A stretch of DNA of 64,000 bases from an uncultured Clostridia bacterium (GTDB lineage Bacteria > Bacillota > Clostridia > Christensenellales > UBA1242): the NCBI GenBank assembly GCA_934747765.1, contig CAKVGZ010000001.1, positions 124,001 to 188,000 of the forward strand. Reading direction: 5' to 3'. The notes beneath the pieces were generated by a model. That model was not told the DNA's origin. It saw nothing but the letters and a program-made list of their open reading frames with translations, and made no database searches. The position numbers and the translations under genes are program-made. Position 1 is the first letter of the stretch; each line of letters begins with the position of its first letter. Shown in pieces: positions 17,456 to 27,600 of the stretch.

Positions 17456-18802
17456 TTATTTTTCATCATATTTATTATATATCAAAATTGAAATTCCAAG
17501 CGACAAAATTGTTCCAATGATAACAAGAAGTCCCAGTCCGTTTTGAACAGAAATTGGTTGAACAGGAGAGTCTGACGAAAATTTTATCAAGTCCAAAACA
17601 ATTCCCACAATAACAAGTGCAAGAGAGTTGCTCAGTTTGAATGCAAGAGTCATGATTCCTGAATACACTCCAGTTTTGTTTGTTCCTTGAACTTCAAAAT
17701 CTTTCGACATAACATCGCCAAACATTGATAGTGGAAAGGAATAGAGGACGCCTGTTCCAAATCCGCTTATGAAAATGATAGGAAGCGTTAAATAGAACAA
17801 AACAGACGTTGAGAAAAATTCACGCAAGGTGAAAAGTCCCCAAAGTGCAATAATCCCAATTATTCCTATCCCAAGCCCGCGAAGAAGGGTTTGTTTTTTG
17901 CCAATAGATTTTGAAACGTGACTCCAAAAAAATTGTGCAATTATTGCGGAAATAATGAGAGTGCCCATGGCAATTGAAATTTGTTTCGAATCGAAGTGGA
18001 AACAATATGTGAACATATGCATTCCCGAGGCGGTTAAAATTGAAGATGCAATCAAACTTATTGAATAGCCAAGAATGACAACCCGATATTGTTTTTTCTT
18101 CAAAATTTTGAAAAAGTCGTTGAAAATGGAAAGAATCGATTCTTTTTTCTTTGTTGATTTAACAGGGCAACAGACTTGGCGTTTGAGTGTTCCAAAAAAA
18201 GTCATAAGCCCAAAAATTAGGCACAGAAGTGATGAAACATAAGCCGTGTTGATATATCCGCTTGCAAGAAGTTGACCTTGAACTCCTTCTCCCGAAGGCA
18301 TGAAAACAAACATGAAAATTGTTGGGAGCATCATTCCAATAAGCTGGAAAATTGTTCGAGTGCATTGAATTGAGGTTTGTTCGTTTGGGTCGGAACTCAT
18401 TTCAAGCCCCAATGCCAAGTGGGGTGTTGCAAAAAAAGTGCAAAAAGTTTGAACAGCAAGAAGAGAAATCAAAATCCATGCAAATTTCAATGCTTCGGGC
18501 GCAGATGCGGGAATGAGCCAAATGACCAAATTGATTGCGCACATTCCAAAAATGCCAATAAGCATGAAAGGATGGCGTTTTCCAAGCGATGAATTCAAGT
18601 TGTCGGAATAATATCCAACTATTGGGTCAGAAATTGCATCCCAAAGAACACCAATCGAAACTGCCAGCCCCACCAAAGTGCCCGACACGCCCATAACACT
18701 TGTTCCAAAGAACATGATAAAATTTGACAAAGTTGAAGAAATTGTTGAATATCCCAAATTGCCAATTCCATAGTAAAATTTTTCCTTTCTGGAAATTTTC
18801 AT
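17456..18802 (-). CDS. GPH-family (MelB-like) sugar-cation symporter
   Basis: About 448 aa with 12 hydrophobic segments. The N-terminus (KEKFYYGIGNLGYS) and the loop DAISDPIVGYYSDNL...GKRHPFML are hallmarks of the glycoside-pentoside-hexuronide:cation symporters. Substrate unknown; no glycoside hydrolase is adjacent. ATG at 18802 chosen; an upstream TTG at 18820 falls in the promoter. No ribosome binding site; a TATTAT lies 7 nt upstream, suggesting a leaderless mRNA. Confidence 0.85.
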   Translation of the reverse strand: MKISRKEKFYYGIGNLGYSTISSTLSNFIMFFGTSVMGVSGTLVGLAVSIGVLWDAISDPIVGYYSDNLNSSLGKRHPFMLIGIFGMCAINLVIWLIPASAPEALKFAWILISLLAVQTFCTFFATPHLALGLEMSSDPNEQTSIQCTRTIFQLIGMMLPTIFMFVFMPSGEGVQGQLLASGYINTAYVSSLLCLIFGLMTFFGTLKRQVCCPVKSTKKKESILSIFNDFFKILKKKQYRVVILGYSISLIASSILTASGMHMFTYCFHFDSKQISIAMGTLIISAIIAQFFWSHVSKSIGKKQTLLRGLGIGIIGIIALWGLFTLREFFSTSVLFYLTLPIIFISGFGTGVLYSFPLSMFGDVMSKDFEVQGTNKTGVYSGIMTLAFKLSNSLALVIVGIVLDLIKFSSDSPVQPISVQNGLGLLVIIGTILSLGISILIYNKYDEK

Positions 18803-18848
18803 TATTAATATAATATGCAATAAAAATTTTAAATAATGTTAAAAATCG

Positions 18849-18878
18849 TTTAACAAGAAAAAGAATTTATTGTATAAT
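18849..18878 (+). promoter_or_regulatory. Promoter of clpC
   Basis: Weak -35 TTTAAC (18849-18854), 18-nt spacer, TATAAT (18873-18878), then a GAGGGGGAG ribosome binding site. No CtsR-type direct heptamers are obvious. Confidence 0.5.
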
Positions 18879-18905
18879 TATGGAGATAATTGAGGGGGAG
18901 ATAAT

Positions 18906-21371
18906 ATGTTTTTAGAAACCAGTGAAAGTTTAGAAAAAGTGCTTATGGAAGCAAGTGCTGTGGCTCTTAGATTTGGGGGTGACATGGTGGAAACCGAGCA
19001 CATTCTTTATGGACTGACAAAAGTTTCGTGCACAGCAAAGAAAATATTGAAAGATTATGGAGTGACTGATGCAAAACTTCTGAATATATTCCGTGAAAAC
19101 AATGAAGAAGAAACTTTTTTTGACAGTGTTGTGCTAACGCCAGGAGTGAAGGAAATCTTCAAAATTGCTCAAACAATTGCGATGCAGCTTGGGCATAACT
19201 TTCTTGGAACTGAACATTTGCTTCTTGCTTTGGTTTCGTCGTCAGATTGTTTTGCTATGAGGCTTTTGACTTCATATTTTAAAGTTAACATCTCGGAACT
19301 TAAAAACAAAGTTGTTGCGTTCCTTCAAGGCGGAAATTACAGCGAAAAAGGTCAAGAAGCGGAAATTTCAAGTCAAGACAATCAAAAACAATCAAATCTT
19401 CCAGAAAAACTTTTGGAAATTGGAAGCGATTTCACTTTGAAAGCTCGTCAAGGAAAAATTGACCCAATAATAGGTCGTGAAAAAGAAATTGAACGTGTTA
19501 TTGAAATACTTTGCCGAAAAACAAAAAACAACCCTTGTTTGATTGGTGAAGCAGGTGTGGGAAAAACTGCAGTTGTTGAAGGGCTTGCGCTTGCAATTGT
19601 TCGTGGCGAAGTTCCAGAACTTTTGAAAAATAAAGAAATCTTTTCGCTTGAAATTGGAAGTTTGATGGCGGGAACAAAATATCGCGGAGCAATGGAAGAA
19701 AAACTTAAAGATGCAATTGAAACAATCATTGCAAACAAAAACATAATCGTTTTCATTGACGAAATTCACACTCTTGCTCAAGCTGGAGCAGAAAAAGGCG
19801 AAACAAGTCCGTCAGATATGCTCAAGCCTTATCTCTCACGTGGTGAACTTCAAACAATTGGTGCAACAACAACTGATGAATACAGAAAATTTATCGAAAA
19901 AGATAAAGCTCTTGAAAGAAGGTTTCAACCAATCATAGTTGAACCTCCAACAGTTAGCCAAACAATTGAAATTTTGAAAGGCCTTAGGGATAGTTACGAA
20001 GCATTCCACAAAGTTAAAATAACAGATGAGGCAATTGAGGCGGCGGCAAATCTTTCGGATAGATATATCATGGACAGAAGTTTGCCCGACAAAGCCATTG
20101 ACCTCATCGACGAAGCATCAAGTAAAGCAAAAGTCAATTTCAGTTTGAAACCTGCGAGTGTTCGTGAAAAAGAAGACAAACTCAAACAACTTCAAGCCTC
20201 GCGCGATGAAGCAAGTTTGGAACGTAATTATGAAAAAGCTGCAAAAATTCAGTCTGAAATTGTGAAACTTGAAAATGAACTTGAAAAACTCAATCTTTCA
20301 ACAAGCAAAAATGAAAAAGTAAATTCTATTGGCGCCAATGAAATTGCCGACGTTGTTTCAAGATGGACCGGAATTCCTGTTAACAAAATAACAGAAACAG
20401 AAAAAGAAAAACTTGTTAATCTTGAAGCAATTTTGCACAAACGTGTTGTTGGTCAGGATGAAGCAGTTGAGGCAGTTGCAAAAGCAATCAGAAGAAGTCG
20501 TGTTGGTCTTCAAGATGCAAAACGTCCGATTGGTTCTTTCTTGTTCATGGGTCCAACAGGTGTTGGAAAAACTGAGTTGTCAAAAGCAATTGCAGAAGCC
20601 ATGTTTGACGATGAAAACAACATTGTTCGTTTGGACATGAGTGAATATATGGAACCTCATTCAGTTGCAAAACTTATTGGGGCACCTCCTGGATATGTTG
20701 GATTTGATGAAGGCGGTCAGTTAACAGAAGCTGTTCGACGAAAACCATATTGTGTTGTTCTTTTCGATGAGATTGAAAAAGCACATCCAGACATTTTCAA
20801 CGCTCTCCTTCAAATTCTTGATGACGGAAGATTGACGGATTCTCAAGGTCGAACTGTCAACTTCAGAAACACCATCATTATAATGACAAGCAACGTTGGT
20901 GCAAGTGAAGTTGTTAAACGTTCTCATTTGGGATTTGAATCGGGTGAAGGGCAAGATGACGAATCGTTTGATGAAATTAAACATATTTACATCGACGCAT
21001 TGCACAAAAAATTCAAACCTGAATTTCTCAACAGAATTGACGTGACTTGCGTGTTCCATGCTTTAACAATGGACGATTTCACAAAAATTGCAAAAATTTT
21101 GATGAAAAACATCAACAAACGTTTGCAAAAGCAAGGAATTGAATTGAAATTAACAAGTCGTGCGCTGAGCCACATTGTGAGCCAAGGGGCAGATGTTGAA
21201 TATGGCGCAAGACCTCTTCGAAGATTTATTCAACAACATGTTGAAGATACAATTGCCGAAAAAATTCTTCTTGGAGAACTTGAAAAATCTGGAAATATCA
21301 TAATTGACTTTGAGAATAATAAGTTAACTTTTAAAAACGAAAATTCAAGCGAAAAACAAGAAGAAAACTAA
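18906..21371 (+). CDS. clpC: ClpC-type AAA+ unfoldase
   Basis: 821-aa Hsp100 chaperone that feeds substrates to ClpP. Order: Clp N-domain (1-145), AAA1 with Walker A GEAGVGKT (214-221) and HTLAQAG, a ClpC-length middle region with the UVR-like stretch (about 420-470), and AAA2 with GPTGVGKT (549-556) and DEIEKAHPDIFNALLQ. A ClpP-binding loop is expected near HLGFESGEG. The usual ctsR-mcsA-mcsB genes are not upstream, so it is a single-gene unit. Confidence 0.95.
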   Translation: MFLETSESLEKVLMEASAVALRFGGDMVETEHILYGLTKVSCTAKKILKDYGVTDAKLLNIFRENNEEETFFDSVVLTPGVKEIFKIAQTIAMQLGHNFLGTEHLLLALVSSSDCFAMRLLTSYFKVNISELKNKVVAFLQGGNYSEKGQEAEISSQDNQKQSNLPEKLLEIGSDFTLKARQGKIDPIIGREKEIERVIEILCRKTKNNPCLIGEAGVGKTAVVEGLALAIVRGEVPELLKNKEIFSLEIGSLMAGTKYRGAMEEKLKDAIETIIANKNIIVFIDEIHTLAQAGAEKGETSPSDMLKPYLSRGELQTIGATTTDEYRKFIEKDKALERRFQPIIVEPPTVSQTIEILKGLRDSYEAFHKVKITDEAIEAAANLSDRYIMDRSLPDKAIDLIDEASSKAKVNFSLKPASVREKEDKLKQLQASRDEASLERNYEKAAKIQSEIVKLENELEKLNLSTSKNEKVNSIGANEIADVVSRWTGIPVNKITETEKEKLVNLEAILHKRVVGQDEAVEAVAKAIRRSRVGLQDAKRPIGSFLFMGPTGVGKTELSKAIAEAMFDDENNIVRLDMSEYMEPHSVAKLIGAPPGYVGFDEGGQLTEAVRRKPYCVVLFDEIEKAHPDIFNALLQILDDGRLTDSQGRTVNFRNTIIIMTSNVGASEVVKRSHLGFESGEGQDDESFDEIKHIYIDALHKKFKPEFLNRIDVTCVFHALTMDDFTKIAKILMKNINKRLQKQGIELKLTSRALSHIVSQGADVEYGARPLRRFIQQHVEDTIAEKILLGELEKSGNIIIDFENNKLTFKNENSSEKQEEN

Positions 21372-21403
21372 AAAACACGCGCTTTAATCGCGTGTTTTTT
21401 TTG
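21371..21403 (+). terminator. Intrinsic terminator after clpC
   Basis: AAAAACACGCG / CGCGTGTTTTT stem with a 7-nt loop and T-run. Confidence 0.9.
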
Positions 21404-21432
21404 TTGAAAATGTTATATTTAACAAATCCAAT

Positions 21433-21618
21433 CTATTTTGCTTGGCTTTGTTTTTTAGGAGCAGATTTTTGTTTTGATTCTTTTTGAATCATTTCAACTT
21501 CTTCAATAATCATTTTTTCGCCTTTGTCTGCCATTCTTTGAACATTCTTGCAATATTTATGTAATGCAATTCCTGCAAGCCCGCCAAGCATAAGTCCAAA
21601 AATAAATCCTTCTTTCAT
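21433..21618 (-). CDS. Small YtxH-like membrane protein
   Basis: 61 aa. One N-terminal hydrophobic stretch (FIFGLMLGGLAGIALHKY, residues 5-22) with glycines, then a charged, Lys/Gln-rich tail. This layout resembles YtxH/general-stress small membrane proteins, but the match is by architecture only. AAAAGGAG ribosome binding site. Divergent from yqfC. Confidence 0.55.
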   Translation of the reverse strand: MKEGFIFGLMLGGLAGIALHKYCKNVQRMADKGEKMIIEEVEMIQKESKQKSAPKKQSQAK

Positions 21619-21714
21619 ATTTTTCTCCTTTTAGTGCTTTTCGCTGATTTTAGTCTTTGCAAAAACGTCTATTTTATTCGCCTTGAGCATAAGTTTATTT
21701 AAGGAGAAAATTTC

Positions 21715-21972
21715 ATGTTCCATTTCTTTTCTGAAATAAAAAAAGAACTGCACCTTCCAGACATTGACGGAGAATATAACATTGTTAACATAAACGGAAG
21801 GGCTGTTTATGTTGAAGGGCAAAAAGGTCTTGTTTCACTTTCGGACGACCAAATTGTTTTTCGCGTTAAAGGGAAGATTGTTAGCGTTTTTGGAAAAGAT
21901 TTGAAACTTAAAGAAATGTCATCGGCAACGCTCAGCATTTCAGGTGAAATTGATAGGATTGAGGTTAATTAA
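21715..21972 (+). CDS. yqfC: YqfC/YabP-family sporulation protein
   Basis: 85-aa small beta-rich protein of the YabP/YqfC family, expressed in sporulating mother cells. The core GRAVYVEGQKGLVSLSDDQI is typical. AAGGAG ribosome binding site. A CATAAGTT at about 21689-21696 resembles the sigma-E -10 element, which would fit its family's regulation, but this is weak. Its stop codon is directly followed by yqfD. Confidence 0.85.
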   Translation: MFHFFSEIKKELHLPDIDGEYNIVNINGRAVYVEGQKGLVSLSDDQIVFRVKGKIVSVFGKDLKLKEMSSATLSISGEIDRIEVN

Positions 21973-23145
21973 GTGAAAAAGCTTAAAATTTTCAAAAAAA
22001 AGGAGAAAAAAAGTCACAGAAAGAGTGTGACACTTTTTCTTTCGGGATACAATCTTGAAAGATGTCTTAATATTCTGTCGAACAAGGGCATCAATCTTTT
22101 TTCTGTTGTGAAAAAAGATGCAAAAAATTCGGAAATTGAAGTTCTTTCTGAAGATGAAAAATATGTTACAGAATTTCTTAAAAGCAAAAATATTGAAATA
22201 AAAGAAAAAAAATATAACGGACTTGCCAAAATTGGAAGAACTTTTGTTTCAAGGTTGGGTGTTGCAATTGGAATTTTTGTTTGCTTTTGTGTCTATATTG
22301 TTGCAAGTGGATACACGCTTAAAATTGAAATTATGGGAAACGAAAAAAGTTCTGATGAAGAAATCGTGAAAGTTTTGGCAGAGAACGGAGTGGGTGTGTT
22401 TTCGCCCTTAAACAGGAAGTCTAACGGCGAAATTGAAAGAATCATCTTAGATAATTTTGATGAGGTTAGCATGGTTAGCGTTATTAAACGAGGCACTTCA
22501 ATCATTGTTAATATAAAAGAAAAATTGCTGAACAAAGAATATGAGGACCTTGACAAAACAAATTCGCTTGTTGCAACTGAAGACGGAATAATAACTGACA
22601 TAAAACTCATTCAAGGAACATTGCTTGTTAAAGTTGGCGACACGGTCAGAGCGGGCGACCCTCTTGTTGCTCCTTATGTTATAGATTCGTCTGGAAACAA
22701 AATTCCAATTGAGCCAAAGGCAGAAATTTCGGCAGATGTTTGGCTTTCGGGCGAAGCCACTTTTGAAGAAACAAAGCAAGTCACAAAGCGAACAGGAAAT
22801 TATGTGACCCAAAGAAAAATGACATTTTTAGACAAAGAAATTGTCACTTCGAAAGAAGACATTCCATTCATGTATTATGACATTGAAACAAAAGAAGAAT
22901 ATTTGTCGGATTACATTCTGCCAATTAAATACACAACGATAATTTATCATGAACTTGAAACAAAAACAATTGTCCAAAGTTTTTCAGACGTCGAAAAAGA
23001 AGTTGTTCAAGAAGCCAAAAATCTTGCAAAATCGCGAATGATTGAGGGTGATGAAATTAAAGCTGAAAATTATATCACTTATGAAAAAGACGGAAAAACA
23101 ACGGTCAGTTATTCAATTACAGTCAAAAGAACAATTTCTGATTAA
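21973..23145 (+). CDS. yqfD: Sporulation protein YqfD
   Basis: 390-aa protein: a basic N-terminus, a cytoplasmic domain, one membrane helix (about 92-112) and a large extracytoplasmic part with an LIQGTLLVKVGDTVRAGDPL segment that resembles a biotinyl/lipoyl-like fold. YqfD is needed for efficient sporulation in B. subtilis. GTG start immediately after the yqfC stop, so the two are coupled. In most Bacillota phoH follows; here ybeY follows directly. Confidence 0.88.
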   Translation: MKKLKIFKKKEKKSHRKSVTLFLSGYNLERCLNILSNKGINLFSVVKKDAKNSEIEVLSEDEKYVTEFLKSKNIEIKEKKYNGLAKIGRTFVSRLGVAIGIFVCFCVYIVASGYTLKIEIMGNEKSSDEEIVKVLAENGVGVFSPLNRKSNGEIERIILDNFDEVSMVSVIKRGTSIIVNIKEKLLNKEYEDLDKTNSLVATEDGIITDIKLIQGTLLVKVGDTVRAGDPLVAPYVIDSSGNKIPIEPKAEISADVWLSGEATFEETKQVTKRTGNYVTQRKMTFLDKEIVTSKEDIPFMYYDIETKEEYLSDYILPIKYTTIIYHELETKTIVQSFSDVEKEVVQEAKNLAKSRMIEGDEIKAENYITYEKDGKTTVSYSITVKRTISD

Positions 23146-23185
23146 TTTTGTTTTAAAATATTTGATTATGTGATAATATATTCAT

Positions 23186-23641
23186 ATGATTGAAATTGGA
23201 TTTAGAAATATTCATTGTTTTAGTTTGAAAAAGAAAATTAAAAAACTTTTTGCCGATGCTCTTGAAAAGAAATTTGGCAAAAATGAAAAAGTGTTTGGCG
23301 CAGACATAAAGTTTGTGTCGGGCGAAGAAATAAAAGCGCTTAACACAAAATTTAGGGGAGTTGAAAGAGAAACTGACGTCCTTTCTTTTCCTATGTATGA
23401 ACTTTCAACTCAACCTCTTCCAGACGAAGAATATGTTTTCCTTGGTGACATTGTGATTTGCAAAAACGTTGCAAAACGTCAGGCAAAAGACTACGGGCAC
23501 AGCCAAAAAAGAGAGTTTTGTTTTTTGGCACTTCATGGATTTTTGCACCTTCTTGGATATGACCACATAGAAAAAGAAGACGAAAAAGTTATGATGAAAA
23601 TTGCAGAAGAAATTTTGGAAAAGAACGGAGAAAAAAGATGA
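23186..23641 (+). CDS. ybeY: Endoribonuclease / rRNA maturation factor YbeY
   Basis: 151 aa. The zinc site HGFLHLLGYDH gives H117, H121 and H127, and the DVLSFPM motif is present at about 64-70. YbeY takes part in 16S rRNA 3' maturation. No ribosome binding site: GATAAT (23172-23177) lies 8 nt before the ATG with TTGTTT (23148-23153) 18 nt further, so a leaderless start is likely. Overlaps era by 4 nt. Confidence 0.95.
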   Translation: MIEIGFRNIHCFSLKKKIKKLFADALEKKFGKNEKVFGADIKFVSGEEIKALNTKFRGVERETDVLSFPMYELSTQPLPDEEYVFLGDIVICKNVAKRQAKDYGHSQKREFCFLALHGFLHLLGYDHIEKEDEKVMMKIAEEILEKNGEKR

Positions 23642-24510
23642 AAGCGGGATATGTTGCAATTGTTGGCAGAACAAACGCAGGGAAAAGCACACTTATAAAC
23701 AAATTTTTGGGGGTTAAACTCAACATTGTTTCAGCCAAACAACAAACAACCAGAAACAATGTTCTTGGTGTTTTGACAGAAAATGGAAGCCAAATTGTGT
23801 TCATTGACACACCTGGAATTCACAAATCTCAAAATGCGCTCGACAAATTTATGAACAAGAGTGTCAGAAGCGCAAGCGAAGGCGCGGACGTTGTTGTGTA
23901 TTTGATAGATGGCAAAAAAACTGTTTCTGATGAAGAAATTGATAACATAAAAAAAATTAAAGAAAAGAATGAAAATTTGATTGTTGCTGTTAGCAAAATT
24001 GACCTTGTTCAAAAAGAAAAACTTGCAGAAAATTTGGTCAAATTGAACGAAATTCAAGCCAGCGAAATTGTTCCAATTTCCTCTTTAAAAAAACAAAACT
24101 TGGATGTGCTTAAAAAAGCAATTGTTTCGCTTTTGCCAGAGGGAGATTTCATTTTCCCAGAAGACGAAATAACCGACAAATCAACAAGCTTTTTGTGCGC
24201 AGAAATTGTTCGCGAAAAGGTTTTGAATTTCACAAATCAAGAAATTCCTCATGGGGTCATGTGCGAAGTTGTTTCTTTTAAAGAAAAAGCTTCAATCATT
24301 GAAATTTCAATTGACATTATATGTGAAAAAGATTCGCACAAATCAATTATCATTGGCAAAGGTGGAACTTCGCTCAAACGAATTGGCGCAAGTGCAAGGA
24401 TTGATATGGAAAAACTTTTGGACAAAAAAGTTATGCTCAACCTGTACGTTAAGGTTGAAAAAGATTGGCGAAACAAACAAAATTTTTTGATTGCCAATGG
24501 ATATAATTAA
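23638..24510 (+). CDS. era: GTPase Era
   Basis: 290-aa ribosome assembly GTPase with G1 GRTNAGKS (10-17), G3 DTPG, a G4-like SKID, and a C-terminal KH domain with IIIGKGGTSLKRIG. Era binds the 3' end of 16S rRNA, next to the step done by YbeY, with which it overlaps by ATGA. The genes usually found between them (dgkA, cdd) are absent. Confidence 0.97.
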   Translation: MKAGYVAIVGRTNAGKSTLINKFLGVKLNIVSAKQQTTRNNVLGVLTENGSQIVFIDTPGIHKSQNALDKFMNKSVRSASEGADVVVYLIDGKKTVSDEEIDNIKKIKEKNENLIVAVSKIDLVQKEKLAENLVKLNEIQASEIVPISSLKKQNLDVLKKAIVSLLPEGDFIFPEDEITDKSTSFLCAEIVREKVLNFTNQEIPHGVMCEVVSFKEKASIIEISIDIICEKDSHKSIIIGKGGTSLKRIGASARIDMEKLLDKKVMLNLYVKVEKDWRNKQNFLIANGYN

Positions 24511-24541
24511 TAATTTATTTGATTAATTAATAATTATGTGA

Positions 24542-24580
24542 TAAAATTCGTTTAAGTAATTTCACTTACGAATTTTTTTT
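24542..24580 (+). terminator. Terminator of the yqfC-era unit overlapping an ileS promoter
   Basis: AAATTCGT (24544-24551) pairs with ACGAATTT (24568-24575), with an inner AAGT/ACTT stem and T8 tail. The same bases contain TAAAAT (24542-24547) placed 17 nt after TTGATT, a plausible ileS promoter whose start would fall inside the hairpin. Confidence 0.7.
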
Positions 24581-24601
24581 ACGGAAACAGGAGTACACAA
24601 A

Positions 24602-27600
24602 ATGAAAAAAGAAGTTGCAATGCCAAATTTAGTTAAAAATGAAGAAAATGTTTTAATGTTTTGGAAAGATAATGACATCTTCAAAAAATTGCAAGAAAAA
24701 AACAAAAAAACAGGAAAATATTATGCCTTTTTGGACGGGCCAATAACTGCGAACAATGAAATGAAATTGCACCATTGTTGGAACAGGTCGCTTAAAGACA
24801 TCATGCTTCGTTACAAAGCGTTGAAAGGTTTTGATATGCACTATCAAAACGGATTTGATGCCCAAGGTCTTTGGGTCGAAGTTGGAACAGAAAAAGCACT
24901 TGGGTTGAAAGATAAACGTGATATCATTAATTTTGGAATGGATAAATTTACAGAAGAATGCATTTCCAGAGTTAAAAATTTTGCGGCAATCATTGCAAAA
25001 CAATCACAAAGACTCGGCCAATGGATGAACTGGGATGACTCATATTTCACAAATTCAGACACAAACATAACAACCATTTGGTATTTCTTAAAGAAGTGTC
25101 ACGAAAAAGGTTGGTTGATTGAAAAATACAGACCAATGCCTTGGTGCAGTCATTGTGGAACATCTCTTTCAGAACACGAACTTGCAGACAGCTATCAAGA
25201 CATGGAACACACTGCAGTTTTCTTCAAATTGCCCGTTTCAAACAGTAATTTAGACATGCTTGTTTGGACAACAACTCCTTGGACTTTGTCGTCAAACGTT
25301 GCAATTGCGGTTAATCCTGAACTTGAATATTGCATTTGCAAAGTCAAGTCAAGCAACAGACTTTTGGTTGTTGGCAAGAGCGCAACAAAAGTTTTGAAAG
25401 ATGATTTGATTTCAGTTGAAAAAGTTGTTAAGGGAAGCGAACTTGTTGGAAAAACTTATGAAACTTGTTTCCCAGAACTTTCCGAACAAAACTTTGAACA
25501 CAAAATTGTTGCATGGGAAGATGTTGATGCTGTTGAAGGTTCCGGTGCTGTTCACATCGCACCTGGTTGCGGAGCAGAAGATTTTGAACTTGGTCAAAAG
25601 CTTGGCCTTCCAAATGTTTGTCCTGTTGACGAAAATGGAATATTCTATGACAATTTTGGTTTCCTTGCAGGGAAAGACACAACTGAAGTTGCCGACATTG
25701 TTTTTGAAGAACTTGAAAAGCGCGGAAAATTATATTACACACACAAATACAAACACAGATATCCAATTTGTTGGAGATGCAAAAAGCCTCTGATTTTCAG
25801 ACTCACGAAAGAATGGTACATCAAAGCCGACGAAATCAGACCACTTCTTATTGAAGCAGTTGAAACTGTTGAATGGCAACCTGAGTTCATGAAGAAAAGA
25901 ATGCTTGACTGGCTGACAAATATGGGCGATTGGAATATTTCGAGAAAAAGATTTTATGGGCTTCCTCTTCCTTTCTATCGTTGCGAAAAATGTGGCGAAC
26001 TTGTTGTGGTTGGAAGCTTGGAAGAACTTGAAAAATTGTCCAGCAAGGAAGCAGTTGAAAAACTTCCTCATCTCCACAGACCATATATCGACAACATCGA
26101 AATAACATGCCCACATTGCGGGGAAAAGGTTAAACGTGTTTCTGAAGTTGGTGATTGTTGGCTTGATGCAGGAATAACTCCATTCAGCACAAAAAAATAT
26201 TTCACAGACAAAGAGTTCTGGAAAAAGAACTTCCCTGCAGAATGTGTTATTGAAATGAAAGAGCAAATTCGGTTGTGGTTCTATTCTCTTTTGTTCATGA
26301 GTGTCACCCTTGAAGGCAGAGCACCATACAAAAAAGTTATTGGCTTTGCTATGCTTGTTGCAGAAGACGGCTCAAAATTCTCAAAATCTGGGCCAAACAA
26401 CATTTCATTCAACGACCTTGTTAACAAAACTGGTGCGGATGTGATCAGATACATTTTTGCGTCAAACAATATGCTCAACGACACACGTTTTGGGTTTGGC
26501 ATAACTGACGAAGTTAAAAGAAAACTTTTGGGTCTTTGGAATGCCTATGTGTTCTTCAACACCTATGCAATCATCGATAAACCAAATTTGAATGGTTTTG
26601 TTCCAAATTTTGAAAGTTTTGACGTGACAGACAAATGGCTTTTTGAAGAATGCAACAAATTTGTTCAACAAAGCGAAAGCAACTACGAAACAAACAAATA
26701 TTATTTGGTTGTTAAAGATTTTGAAAATTTCATTGACAATTTGACGAATTGGTACATTCGTGTTAACAGAAGAAGATTTTGGAAGAGCGAAGATGAAGAA
26801 GACAAATTGAACGCATACTGGAGTTTATATAATGCTTTAAAAACAATCTGCCAAGTTATGAGCCCAATTATTCCTTTCTTGTCGGAATACATTTGGCAAA
26901 ATATGGTACGCGAAATGGAAAATAATGCAGAAGAAAGCATTTTCCTTGCTTCTTTCCCAGAAGCTTCAAACGTTAGATTTGAAGGTCTTGACAAACAAAC
27001 AGACGATGTTCGAGAAATTATTGCAATTGCGCAACGACTTAGAAACGAAAATCAGATAAAAGTTAAACAACCTCTAAAAGCAATGTATTTGAATGTTAAA
27101 GAAGACACAGCAAAAGCAACAAAAGTTTTTGAAAACATCATAAAGGACGAACTTAACATAAAAGAAATTGTTTTTGAGCATGACAACACAAAATTTAATG
27201 ACGAATTTTTGACAGTTGATTTCAAACGCGCCGGAGCGGTTTTGAAGGGTGAAGTGCAAAAACTCAAACAAATTCTTTTGGAAACAAGCGAAAATGAAAT
27301 GAAAGAACTTGTTAAAATGTTTAAGCAAGGCAAAGTTAATGTTGGCCCTTTCAAAGATTTGGATGCAGATTTGTTCATACTTTCATTTAAAGCAAAAAAT
27401 GAGTTTGTTATTGCAACTGAAAACGACAAAACTGTTGTTCTTGACATAACAATCGACAAAGAACTCATGAAAGAAGGTCTTGCAAGAGAAATTATCAGAA
27501 CAATTCAAGTTCTTAGAAAAGAAGCGGGATTCAAAGTTGAAGAAAGAATTTCAATTGCATTCAAAAATGTCAGCGACACAATTAAAGACATTGTAAACAA

